Assembly (NCBI GenBank): GCA_002027195.1
Contig: MWJO01000043.1
Span: forward strand, 1 to 58,779
Reading direction: 5' to 3'
DNA from: Streptomyces sp. GKU 895
GTDB lineage: Bacteria; Actinomycetota; Actinomycetes; Streptomycetales; Streptomycetaceae
Length of the DNA stretch: 58,779 bases
Part shown: positions 26,712-35,156 of the stretch, piece by piece
Position numbering within the stretch: position 1 is the stretch's first letter
Layout: each line of letters begins with the position of its first letter
Translations under genes and position numbers: made by a program
Notes under the pieces: generated by a model
Database searches by the model: none
Told to the model about the DNA's origin: nothing
What the model saw: the letters and a program-made list of their open reading frames with translations, nothing else

Positions 26712-27758
26712 ATGAGCAGCGTCAGTGTTGTCATCCCGTGCTTCAAGTACGGCCATTTCCTCGCCGACTGCGTGAGCAGCGTCCTGGACGAGAACCCCGG
26801 CGTCGACCTCCGGGTGCTCATCATCGACGACGCCTCGCCCGACGACTCGGCGGACGTCGCCCGCAAGCTGGCCGCCTCCGACCCGCGGATCGAGGTGCAC
26901 GTCCACGAGACCAACAAGGGCCACATCGCCACGTACAACGAAGGCCTGCTGGAGTGGGCCGACAGCGACTACGTGGCCCTGCTCTCCGCCGACGACCGGC
27001 TCGTCCCGGGCGCCCTGGCCCGCGCCGCCGCGCTCCTGGACGCCCACCCCGAGGCGGGCTTCGCCTACGGGCGCCCCCTGCGCTTCCAGCACGGCGGTCC
27101 GCTGCCCAAGGCCCGTACCTGGAGCACCGGTTCGGTCGTCTACCCCGGCCAGTGGTGGCTGGAGCGGCGCTTCCGGGAAGGCACCGGCTGCATCACCTCG
27201 CCCGAGGTCGTCGTCCGCACCGACCTCCAGCGCAAGGTCGGCGGCTACGACCCGGCCCTGCCGCACGCCGGCGACATCGAGATGTGGATGCGGCTCGCCG
27301 CCCACGCCGACGTAGGCTACATCCGCGGCGCCGACCAGGCCTTCTACCGCGTCCACGGCAACAACATGTCGACGACCGACTTCGGCGGCCAGCTCGACGA
27401 CCTGCGTCAGCGCCTGATCGCCTACGACTCCGTGCTCGCCAAGTGCGGCGACCGGCTCCCGGACGCCGACCGGCTCGCCGACCAGGTCCACACCCGCCTC
27501 GCCCGCTACGCGCTGCGCCGCGCCTACCGCGCCTACGACCGGGGCCGCACCGCTGTCGTACCGGTCGACGAGTGCGTGGCGTTCGCCGAGGAGTGCCTGC
27601 CCGGCTACCGGACGCTGCCCGAGTACCGCGCCCTGCGGCTGCGCAGAAGGATCGGCCCGAAGGCGATGCCGTACCTCCAGCCGCTGGTGTGGTCGGCCGT
27701 GGCCGAACGCGGGCGGGAGTGGCTGTGGTGGGAGTCCTGGAAGCGCCGCGGAATCTGA
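26712..27758 (+). CDS. Glycosyltransferase family 2
   Basis: A 348-residue GT-A enzyme: SVSVVIPCFKYGHFLADCVS, VLIIDDASPDDSADVARKLA, and the donor-site LLSADDRLVPGALARAA (DD as the metal motif), then GDIEMWMRLAAHADVGYIRG, the usual acceptor/catalytic region, and FYRVHGNNMS. No membrane helix is apparent, so it acts at the cytoplasmic membrane face on the lipid-linked repeat unit. It sits after a strong terminator hairpin and convergent to the Wzz-like gene, so it may have its own promoter or depend on read-through. Confidence 0.88.
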   Translation: MSSVSVVIPCFKYGHFLADCVSSVLDENPGVDLRVLIIDDASPDDSADVARKLAASDPRIEVHVHETNKGHIATYNEGLLEWADSDYVALLSADDRLVPGALARAAALLDAHPEAGFAYGRPLRFQHGGPLPKARTWSTGSVVYPGQWWLERRFREGTGCITSPEVVVRTDLQRKVGGYDPALPHAGDIEMWMRLAAHADVGYIRGADQAFYRVHGNNMSTTDFGGQLDDLRQRLIAYDSVLAKCGDRLPDADRLADQVHTRLARYALRRAYRAYDRGRTAVVPVDECVAFAEECLPGYRTLPEYRALRLRRRIGPKAMPYLQPLVWSAVAERGREWLWWESWKRRGI

Positions 27759-27772
27759 TGCCCGTGAACCAC

Positions 27773-28444
27773 TCAGCCCGCCACCGCGAGCTCCTCCACC
27801 GGAAGCGGCTGCTCCGGGGAGCCGTCCTTCCGGCTCCTGCGACGCGACGCGAACTGGTCGAACCACAGCGTGGCCAGCAGGCCGCCGATGCCCCCGAGCA
27901 GGGCCGTCCCCGCCAGGGCGCGGGTCCGGGTGCCCTGCACCGGGGCCGCGCTGGGCGCCACCAGGACGGACGCGCTGATCCGCGACCCGGCCGCGATCCC
28001 CTGCGCCTCCTGCAGCGCGGTCACATGCCGGGTGTACACGTCGATGACCCGGCTGACCGCCGTGTCCGCCTCCGCGGCGCTCGACCCCTTCACCTGCACC
28101 TGGAGCGAGGGAATGAGATAGCGGGGCGTCGCGCTGGTGCCGCTGTTGCGCGGGATCAGCTGGTACGCCCCCTGGACGCCGGCGGCCGCCAGCTCCCTGC
28201 GCCCTGCGGGCGACTCCAGCTGCTGGACGACGCCGTACGAGAGCGTGGCGAGCGGCGGTTGCAGGTTCGTCAGCTGGTTCGGCTGGTTCCCCGTGACCGG
28301 GGGCTTGAGGACGACCACCGCCGAACTGAGGAACTGCGGGGCGGGATGCAGCACTTGGTACGCTCCGGCGGCCGTCAGCACGAGCGCGAACACCAGCACG
28401 TACCAGCGGCGCAGCAGCGCTTCGGCGACCTCACGAGGCGACAC
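27773..28444 (-). CDS. Wzz-like chain-length determinant (polysaccharide co-polymerase) without kinase
   Basis: A 223-residue protein with the Wzz topology: a short cytosolic N-terminus (VSPREVAEALLRRW), TM1 (YVLVFALVLTAAGAYQVL), a mostly extracytoplasmic middle with AAAGVQGAYQLIPRN, and TM2 (ALAGTALLGGIGGLLATLWF) followed by a basic tail. GTG 28444 is preferred because AAGGAA precedes it on the minus strand; a longer frame runs to 28492. No tyrosine-kinase domain is attached. It is divergent from the Wzz-polymerase fusion gene, with 89 bp between their starts. Confidence 0.8.
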   Translation of the reverse strand: MSPREVAEALLRRWYVLVFALVLTAAGAYQVLHPAPQFLSSAVVVLKPPVTGNQPNQLTNLQPPLATLSYGVVQQLESPAGRRELAAAGVQGAYQLIPRNSGTSATPRYLIPSLQVQVKGSSAAEADTAVSRVIDVYTRHVTALQEAQGIAAGSRISASVLVAPSAAPVQGTRTRALAGTALLGGIGGLLATLWFDQFASRRRSRKDGSPEQPLPVEELAVAG

Positions 28445-28533
28445 AGCAGTGATTCCTTCCGTCGCCAGCGATACTCGCATCAACCGGGGCAAGTCGCCAC
28501 CGGATCACACGGGTTGCGTCGAGGGGAGGGGTC

Positions 28534-30561
28534 ATGAGCCTCGGTGACCTCCTGGCGATCATGCGCAGGCGCTGGTACTGCATGGTGCCGCTCACCCTGC
28601 TCAGCATCCTCGCCGGCGGCTATCTCTTCCGTACCGTCCCGGTGTCCTACGAGTCGCAGAGCTCCGTCACCCTGCTCGACTCCACGGCAATCGCCGAACT
28701 GGCGCCGACCTTCGGCAACCCCCTGTCGAATGCCGGGGGATCGCTCGTCGTCACCGCCGACGTGCTGATCAGGACGCTGCAGTCGAGCGACTCGGCCAAG
28801 GAGCTGCACTCCCGAGGCGTCACGGACCGCTACACGGTCGGCTTCGCCCCGAACGCCGACAGCCCGCTGCTCACCCTCAGCGTGACCGGCACCGACCGGG
28901 CGAAGGTGCTCCGTGAGACCACCACCCTGACGAAGTTCACCGGCGAGCAGCTGAAGGCCCTGCAGGCCGCCTCCAAGGTGCCGTCGGTGTACGCGGTGCA
29001 GGCCGCGCCGGTCGTCCTGCCCCAGACTCCGGTCTCGCAGCCCAAGAGCCGCTACCAGAACATCGCGGCGGTCGTCATCGTCGGCATGGTCGCCGCGTTC
29101 CTGCTGTCCATCCTGGCCGAGGGCGTCGCGGTGGTCCGCCGCCGGGGCCGTGCCCAGCCCGGATACGTCCCCCGGCGCCACCGGGCCAGTCCCCCCGAGC
29201 GCCCCAAGGGCCTGCTGTCGCGGCGCCTGGACGCCACGACGATCCTCACCGGCTATCTCGCCCTGGCCTTCTTCGTCCCCTCGAACCTCACCCTGCCCGC
29301 GCTGGGCGGTGTCGGTACACCGGCCAACGTCTTCGCCCTCCTCGGCCTCCTCTGGTACCTCGCGACCTGGCTGGGGGGCCGCATCCTGCCCGCCCGGGGC
29401 ACGCGGCTGGTGCGCGTGGTGATGTGCCTGCTCGCCGCGGCCGTACTCCTGTCCTACCTCGCGAACGCGAGCAGGGAGAGCAGCCACGAGGAGGTCCTCG
29501 GGGCCGACCGCGGCCTCATCGGGCTCGGGGTGTGGGTGGCGCTGGTGGTGCTGGCCTCGGCCGGCATCCAGGAGCGCAGCCGTCTGGAGACCCTGATGCG
29601 CCGTCTCGTGGTGATGGGCACGGTGGTCGCGCTGATCGGCTACTACGACTTCTTCGCCGCCACCAACATCGCCGACTCCATCCACATCCCCGGCCTCCAG
29701 TCCAGCACGGCCGGCATCAGCGCGATGGACCGCGGCTCCTTCACCCGGCCCCGCTCCACCACGGCCCACCCGCTGGAGTTCGGCGGCATGCTGGCCATCC
29801 TGGTCCCCTTCGCCGTCCACCAGGCCTTCGATCCGGTACGACGACACGTGAGCGCGTGGCGCCGCTGGGCACCGGTGGCGATCATGGCGGGCGCCCTTCC
29901 GCTGACGGTGTCGCGGACGTCCATCATCGGTGCCTTCATCGTCATCCTGGTGATGGTGCCCCGCTGGAAGCCGCAGCGCCGCTGGGCCGCGATCGGCCTG
30001 ATCCTGGGCTCGGTGGCCGGCTTCAAGGTGATCATCCCGGGCCTCATCGGCACCATCACGAACCTGTTCGCCAGCTTCCTGTCCAACTCCGACAGCAGCA
30101 CGCAGGCGCGCACGGTGAAGTACAGCGCGATCGTGCCGTACTTCAATGAACACCCCTGGTTCGGCCGCGGGTTCGGCACCTTCACCCCTGACCTGTACTT
30201 CTTCACGGACAACCAGTACATGCTGACCCTGGCCGAGATGGGCGTCCTGGGCCTGATCGCCCTGTTCGCCCTCTTCATCACCGGCATGCACACCGGCGGC
30301 GCCATCCGCCGCCTCGCCCGCACCGAGTCCGACCGCGAACTCGGCCAGGCGTTCCTCGCCTCGGCCCTGGTCGCCCTGGTCATCAGTGCCACCTTCGACG
30401 CGCTCAGCTTCCCCATGTACGCGGGGATGTTCTTCCTGGTCCTCGGAGCGGGCGGCAGCTACCTGGGCTTCGTGCGCCACGAGGCTAAGACGATCGCCGA
30501 ACCGCCCGTCCCGCGTACGCCGACCGAGACCAAGGTCCCCCAACTCGTGGAGTCCCGATGA
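28534..30561 (+). CDS. Fused Wzz-like chain-length domain and O-antigen polymerase/ligase (Wzy_C) protein
   Basis: A 675-residue membrane protein with no frameshift. Residues about 1-205 are Wzz-like: LLAIMRRRWYCMVPLTLLSI (TM1), SYESQSSVTLLDS, LLTLSVTGTDRAKVLRE, PQTPVSQPKSRYQNIAAVVI leading into TM2. Residues about 225-655 have about ten hydrophobic helices with the O-antigen ligase/polymerase hallmark VKYSAIVPYFNEHPWFGRGF then TDNQYMLTLAEMGVLGLIAL. The protein would unite chain-length control and polymerisation, normally separate Wzz and Wzy proteins. Its Wzz part is clearly paralogous to the 36.7-kb Wzz. It overlaps the next glycosyltransferase gene by ATGA. Confidence 0.88.
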   Translation: MSLGDLLAIMRRRWYCMVPLTLLSILAGGYLFRTVPVSYESQSSVTLLDSTAIAELAPTFGNPLSNAGGSLVVTADVLIRTLQSSDSAKELHSRGVTDRYTVGFAPNADSPLLTLSVTGTDRAKVLRETTTLTKFTGEQLKALQAASKVPSVYAVQAAPVVLPQTPVSQPKSRYQNIAAVVIVGMVAAFLLSILAEGVAVVRRRGRAQPGYVPRRHRASPPERPKGLLSRRLDATTILTGYLALAFFVPSNLTLPALGGVGTPANVFALLGLLWYLATWLGGRILPARGTRLVRVVMCLLAAAVLLSYLANASRESSHEEVLGADRGLIGLGVWVALVVLASAGIQERSRLETLMRRLVVMGTVVALIGYYDFFAATNIADSIHIPGLQSSTAGISAMDRGSFTRPRSTTAHPLEFGGMLAILVPFAVHQAFDPVRRHVSAWRRWAPVAIMAGALPLTVSRTSIIGAFIVILVMVPRWKPQRRWAAIGLILGSVAGFKVIIPGLIGTITNLFASFLSNSDSSTQARTVKYSAIVPYFNEHPWFGRGFGTFTPDLYFFTDNQYMLTLAEMGVLGLIALFALFITGMHTGGAIRRLARTESDRELGQAFLASALVALVISATFDALSFPMYAGMFFLVLGAGGSYLGFVRHEAKTIAEPPVPRTPTETKVPQLVESR

Positions 30562-31456
30562 GCACCGTCGCCGTCATCGTCGTCACCTGGAACAGCGCCG
30601 CGGTGCTCCCCGGGTTCCTCGCCGCCCTGCCCGACGGGATGGCCGGGCTGGACTGGCGCCTCGTGGTCGCCGACAACGACTCGGCCGACGACACGGTCGA
30701 GGTGCTGAGCACCCTCGCCCCGGAGGCGACGGTCGTCCAGACCGGCCGCAACGCCGGGTACGCGGCCGGGATCAACGCGGCGCTGGACGCGGCGGGGGAG
30801 CACGGGGTCGCCCTCATCTGCAACCCCGACGTACGGATGCGGCAGGGCTGCGCCAAACGCCTGGTGGACAGCCTCGGCGGCGGCGTCGGGATCGCCGTAC
30901 CCCTGCTGTACGAGGAGGGGAGCGACACGCCTCATCGCTCCCTGCGCCGGGAGTCGACCGTGCTGCGGGCGCTCGGCGAGGCCGTCATCGGCAACACCCG
31001 GGCCGCCGCTTTCCGGCCCTGAGCGAGCTGGTGACCGACCCGGCCGCGTACCAGCACCCGACGCGCGCGGACTGGGCGACGGGCGCGTTGATGGCCATCT
31101 CCGGGGAGTGCACGGCCGCGTGCGGCAAGTGGGACGAGTCCTTCTTCCTCTACTCGGAGGAGACGGAATTCTGCCTGCGGGCACGGGACTTGGGGTACGC
31201 GACGCAGCTGGAGCCGGGGGCCGAGGCGGTGCACCTGGGGGGCGACTCCCAGGTGTCACCTCGCCTCTGGACACTGCTCACCCTCAACCGCGTCCGTCTG
31301 TACGGCCGCAGGCACGGCCGCCTGGCGACGACGGCATTCCGGGCGGCGGTCCTGCTGAGGGAGACGTCACGAGCGGCGCTGGGCCGCCCGGCGAGCAGGG
31401 CGGCAGCTGTGGCCCTGACTCGACCCGGGGTTCTGAATGAAACGCCGGGCCCATGA
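30558..31456 (+). CDS. Glycosyltransferase family 2 (frameshift near 31005)
   Basis: The first frame (from ATG 30558, overlapping the previous stop) gives VAVIVVTWNSAAVLPGFLAA, DWRLVVADNDSADDTVEVLS, NAGYAAGINAALDAAGEHG and a CNPDVRM metal site, then stops at 31022. A missing base around 31002-31010 would join it to FPALSELVTDPAAYQHPTRA, then ATGALMAISGECTAACGKWD and FFLYSEETEFCLRARDLGYA, the usual C-terminal half of rhamnosyltransferase-like GT2 enzymes, ending at 31456. The restored length is about 299 residues. Both halves are well conserved, so an assembly indel is more likely than decay. Confidence 0.82.
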
Positions 31457-31532
31457 CCCACCAAGGGGCGCGGGGCTGTGTCAATATGCGGCTCCGCCGC
31501 GTGGGCGCGACCAGCCCCCACCGCCTCGCAGA
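31456..31532. repeat. Dispersed Streptomyces-type intergenic palindromic element
   Basis: Sequence of the form ACCAAGGGGCGCGGGGCTG, then GCGGCTCCGCCGC, then GGGCGCGACCAGCCCCCACC matches a short element I recognise as recurring between genes in many Streptomyces genomes. GGGGCTG (31472-31478) pairs with CAGCCCC (31512-31518) around an inner hairpin GCGGC-TCC-GCCGC (31488-31500). It sits between convergent genes and may end transcription. No second copy was noticed in this window. Confidence 0.6.
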
Positions 31533-31536
31533 CGAC

Positions 31537-32514
31537 CTACGGCCGACGTCGGCACACCATCGCAACGAAGTCATGCCCCACATCCGCCAGAGCCGCATCC
31601 TCCGCAGCGAAACACCGCTCCAGCAACTCCAACGTCTCCGGCGACTGATCCCGGAAGTTGTGGGCGATCCCGGAGAACGCGATGTGCAACACCGTGCCCC
31701 CGTACGGCCGTTCCTCCAGGACCTCGAACTCCCGCCGCAGCCCCGGCAGCAACGCCGCCGCGTCCACCGCCTCGGAGGGGTCGTCCAGCACCATCGCCAT
31801 CCGGCTGGGCCGCACGACCCGCCGCTTGATACGTCCGTCGGCCAACCGCCGCCGTTCCTCGGGAAGACGCGCGAGAAGCGCGTTCGCCGCGTCGAGTTGC
31901 GCGTCGGTCCACTGGAACCGCGTCGGCCCCACGAACTCGTCGATCACGAACAGCCCGTCCGGCTCGATGAGTTCGGCCAGCCGGGGCAACGTCTCGTCGA
32001 GATGGTCGAAGTGGTGCAGCGACTGCAGGCCCAGCAGCACGTCGAAGCGCTCACCGTCCGCCGTCATCTGGTTGACGTCCGTGACCCGGAAGCGCAGGAC
32101 GTCGGCCAGCCCCTCGTCCGCGGCGGCCCGGGTCGCGAACTCGATCCGCTCCGGCGCCACGTCCACCCCCTCCAGCAGGGAGAACGCGCCGGTCTTCGCC
32201 CACAGCAGCTCGTTGCCGCCGGTCCCGCAGCCCAGCGACAGCCCGCGCAGATCGGTGCGCGGCGCGAAGTGCTTGGCGGCCACGTACTGCGGGAAGGACA
32301 CCTCGGCGTCCCCGGTCATCAGCAGATTCCACCGCTTGATCACCGAGGGGATCGCCCACCACTCGGTCAGCGACGGGTCGACCTGGGACCAGTGCTCGAC
32401 CACCCGGGCCCCGCCCCGCACCCGCAACTTGGCCAGCACGGGGTTGAGTTCGAGTTTGCGCACCTTGCGCAGGAGCCGGTCCGCGTCATGTCTGTTGACC
32501 AGGTTGTTCAGCAT
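31537..32514 (-). CDS. Class I SAM-dependent methyltransferase
   Basis: A 325-residue protein. The SAM-binding motif I is LRGLSLGCGTGGNELLWAKT (about residues 95-112), then LLEGVDVAPERIEFATRAA, VLLGLQSLHHFDHLDETLPR (motif II) and LIEPDGLFVIDEFVGPTRFQ. It is the last gene of the minus-strand polysaccharide operon, and its ATG overlaps the stop of the previous methyltransferase gene (ATGCTGA). It probably O- or N-methylates a sugar residue or the chain end; the acceptor is unknown. A dispersed palindromic element follows its stop. Confidence 0.85.
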   Translation of the reverse strand: MLNNLVNRHDADRLLRKVRKLELNPVLAKLRVRGGARVVEHWSQVDPSLTEWWAIPSVIKRWNLLMTGDAEVSFPQYVAAKHFAPRTDLRGLSLGCGTGGNELLWAKTGAFSLLEGVDVAPERIEFATRAAADEGLADVLRFRVTDVNQMTADGERFDVLLGLQSLHHFDHLDETLPRLAELIEPDGLFVIDEFVGPTRFQWTDAQLDAANALLARLPEERRRLADGRIKRRVVRPSRMAMVLDDPSEAVDAAALLPGLRREFEVLEERPYGGTVLHIAFSGIAHNFRDQSPETLELLERCFAAEDAALADVGHDFVAMVCRRRP

Positions 32515-33185
32515 GCGGTCTCCGTTCTCACGGCGATGAGCGACTTGGGGGCACCGAGCACCCGCTCGCTGAGCAGCACCGACCGGGGGAACAGGTAACG
32601 CATCTCGGTGCGGGTGAGCAGCTCGATGTTGATCACGGCGTTCATGGCCGACTCGGGGCTGTCCGGACGGCTGTGGACCAGCGGCCAGCGCCGGACGAGG
32701 CGGGCCCGGGCGGCCAGCGGCAGGAACTGGAAGCCGGGTGCCACGAAGTGCGGCTCGACGGGGAAGTAGCGGTACGGCGTCTGGATCCAGTGCAGCGGGG
32801 CGAGCTGCTCGACCGCGGCGACGAACTTCTGCCGCTGGCTGTGGCCGCCGACGTGCTCGATGGTCGAGTTGGAGAACACCAGGTCGTAGCCGCCCTGGGC
32901 GCTCAGCTCGGCGGCCACCTCCGGGTCGGTGACGTCGGCGTTCTCCGCGGTGATCCAGTCGGGCAGGTCGGTGGGGTGCGCCTCCAGGTTGATCAGGTGG
33001 ACGTGCTTGGCACGCACCGGCGCCCGCAGCCACATCTCGGCCGTGCCGCCCAGGTCCACGACCCGCATGCCCTCGATGCCGGGGAAGCAGCCCCGGAACC
33101 GCTCCCAGCGGGCGACACGCATCCGTTCGCCCAGCGAGCCGGGTGCGTCGACGAACTTGTTTCTGAGGGCGCGGGATCGGGGCAT
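32508..33185 (-). CDS. SAM-dependent methyltransferase-like protein
   Basis: About 225 residues from ATG 33185, which has AGGTGG 8 nt upstream; a GTG at 33236 would add 17 residues. Motif I is MRVVDLGGTAEMWLRAPV, with LINLEAHPTDLPDWI as the acidic strand, GYDLVFSNSTIEHVGGHSQR as motif II and HWIQTPYRYFPVEPHFVAPG after it. The glycine loop is shorter than usual (DLGGTAE), yet the family resemblance is clear. It overlaps the next methyltransferase gene by 7 bp, so the two are translationally coupled and may work on the same product. Confidence 0.8.
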   Translation of the reverse strand: MPRSRALRNKFVDAPGSLGERMRVARWERFRGCFPGIEGMRVVDLGGTAEMWLRAPVRAKHVHLINLEAHPTDLPDWITAENADVTDPEVAAELSAQGGYDLVFSNSTIEHVGGHSQRQKFVAAVEQLAPLHWIQTPYRYFPVEPHFVAPGFQFLPLAARARLVRRWPLVHSRPDSPESAMNAVINIELLTRTEMRYLFPRSVLLSERVLGAPKSLIAVRTETAC

Positions 33186-33242
33186 CGGGGCAACCACCTG
33201 AGGTCGGAGCGGAACGGTAGGAGGAGTGGAGGGCACGGTCTG

Positions 33243-34028
33243 TCACCAGTCCGTGTAGAAGCTGGCGGGGTTCACCAGGTACCGCACGGTCGGGTGCGGC
33301 ACATGCCGCACCCGGTGCCGTCGGGCGTACCGGTGGATGAGCTCCCAGTCCTCCCGGGGCAGCACCTCCGGGGTGCGGCGCAGGCGGCTGAAGTGCAGGG
33401 AGCGGGTGCGGCGGGCGACGAAGGCGTTGGTGTCCAGGAAGGATTCGCGGGCGGCGCGGCGCCGGTCGTACGGGACCGACAGGATGTCCTTCTCGCTGCC
33501 GTCCGGCAGGACGCGGCGCAGCGCGGTGTAGACACCCGCGGGCGCGTCGGCGGACTCCAGGGCCGCCAACGCCCGTTCCAGATGGTCGGGTTCCCACAGG
33601 TTGTCGTCGTCGAGGAAGGCGACGTACCGCGAACGCGTGAGCCGGATGCCGACATTGCGCACGACCCCCGCCACGCCCGTGTTGCGGGCCAGTGAGACCG
33701 CGAACAGCCGTGGGTCGTGCGGGAGTTCGGGGAGTCCGGCGCCGTCGTCGACCACGATCACCACCTGGTCGCGCACGGTCTGGGCCAGGGCCGAGCGGAC
33801 GGCGGCGCGCAGGGCGTCCGGGCGCCGGTGGGTGGCGATGACGGTGGCGACCAGGGCCGAGGGCGGTGACGGCCAAGCGGCCGACAGCCGCCGGACCTCG
33901 GCGTCCTCGATCCGGCGCAGCCGCACCGCGGAAGGCGCCAGCAGGACCTTGTTCCTGGCCTCGAAGAGCACCAGCCAGCCGAACACCGCCTTGAGCAGCG
34001 TCCACGGCAGCCGCACGACGCGCCTCAC
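33243..34028 (-). CDS. Glycosyltransferase family 2
   Basis: A 261-residue enzyme. An N-terminal amphipathic/hydrophobic segment (LPWTLLKAVFGWLVLF) is followed by the GT-A core: ALVATVIATHRRPDALRAAV, VVIVVDDGAGLPEL, NTGVAGVVRNVGIRLTRSRY, VAFLDDDNLWEPDHLERAL (DDD metal site) and REDWELIHRYARRH. The GTG start at 34028 overlaps the previous stop (GTGA). It likely adds one sugar to the growing repeat unit at the membrane; donor unknown. Confidence 0.88.
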   Translation of the reverse strand: MRRVVRLPWTLLKAVFGWLVLFEARNKVLLAPSAVRLRRIEDAEVRRLSAAWPSPPSALVATVIATHRRPDALRAAVRSALAQTVRDQVVIVVDDGAGLPELPHDPRLFAVSLARNTGVAGVVRNVGIRLTRSRYVAFLDDDNLWEPDHLERALAALESADAPAGVYTALRRVLPDGSEKDILSVPYDRRRAARESFLDTNAFVARRTRSLHFSRLRRTPEVLPREDWELIHRYARRHRVRHVPHPTVRYLVNPASFYTDW

Positions 34029-35151
34029 GAGGCGGGCTCCGGGGTGACGAGACGGCCGTCGGACAGCCGGTTGTTGCGCCACACGTTCCCCGCGCCCTTG
34101 TCGTTCCAGTGTGCGACGACGCCGTAGCCGCCCGAGGCGGGGTGGAACTCCGTCGAGAAGATGTTGTCGGTGACCTTGATCCCGGTGGCCCCCGTGGAAC
34201 CGCCGTAGAGGGCGTACGCGCCGCCGGCGATCCAGTTGTCGTCGACGGTGACGTTGCGGACCACGCCGACGTCCGCGAACAGGCCGATGCTGCCCGAGGC
34301 GCCCTGCTTGAGGCTGGTCTCGTTGAGCAGGGTGTTGTGGCGGATGGTCAGGTGCCCGGTGTTGCCGCCGCCGCTGATCACCGCGTTGGTGTGCTGCCAC
34401 TCGCCGCCGAGGTTCACGAACGGCTCGATGTCGTGGACGTAGTTGTCGTGGATGTCGCCCTGCCCCATCGACAGGGCGTCGCCGAACACCGAGATGTCGC
34501 ACCAGCCGACCTCGATGGAGCTGCCGCCCATGTTCGACACCGCGTAGTCCACACCGCCGTTGTCCGGGCCCGTGCCGGGGACGGCGGTGATGGTGGAGTG
34601 CAGGACCCGCAGACCGCTGAAGCCGGGGCGCAGGTTGATGCCCCACCAGCTGTCCGAGGTGATCTTGGTGTCGATGATGGTGACGTTGTTCGCGTAGATG
34701 TCGAGGGAGCCGGTGATGTCCTGGCCCCGGATGACGGTGCCGTCGGTGCGGATGGTCTTGTAGCCGGTCTTCTTGGGGGTGAGGCGGGTGCGCGGGCCGG
34801 TGGTGCGGGCGGCGGGGGAAGCCGCAGGCGCCGGGGGGAGGCGCAGCCGGTCCGGGCGGCGGGCGTGCCGCTCGGGGCGGGCGCCTTCGCCGACGCGGAC
34901 GGGCGGGGCGAGGGGGACGACGAGGGCGAAGACGAGGCGGCCGGGGTCTTCGTCGCCTCGCCGATCTCGGCCGACGGCGTGGCGCTCGACGCCTTCGGGG
35001 AGGCGCTCGTACGGCAGGACGGCTGGTCCTTCGGGCAGCCCGCCGAGGCGGACTCGTCCGATCCCGATCCCGAGCAGGCCGCGCTCGCGACCGTCAGTAA
35101 GGCCGCGAGCAGCAGCCCCTGGAGTGAGCGTCGGCGGGTGGGCCGTGACAT
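34025..35151 (-). CDS. Secreted right-handed parallel beta-helix lipoprotein (frameshift near 34850)
   Basis: About 375 residues. ATG 35151 follows GAGGTG. The signal peptide RRRSLQGLLLAALLTVASAAC has a lipobox-like cysteine, then a Ser/Pro/Ala-rich linker (TPAASSSPSSSPSPRPSASA). Around 34830-34880, within that linker, the frame shifts. The downstream frame reads LTPKKTGYKTIRTDGTVIRG, LDIYANNVTIIDTKITSDSW, VDYAVSNMGGSSIEVGWCDI and VTVDDNWIAGGAYALYGG, periodic Asn/Asp-rich turns of a parallel beta-helix, as in polysaccharide lyases or epimerases. No catalytic triad was identified. It lies 5 bp after the flippase gene and overlaps the next GT, so it likely trims, epimerises or anchors the polymer outside the membrane. 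Confidence 0.75.
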
Positions 35152-35156
35152 CGGGG

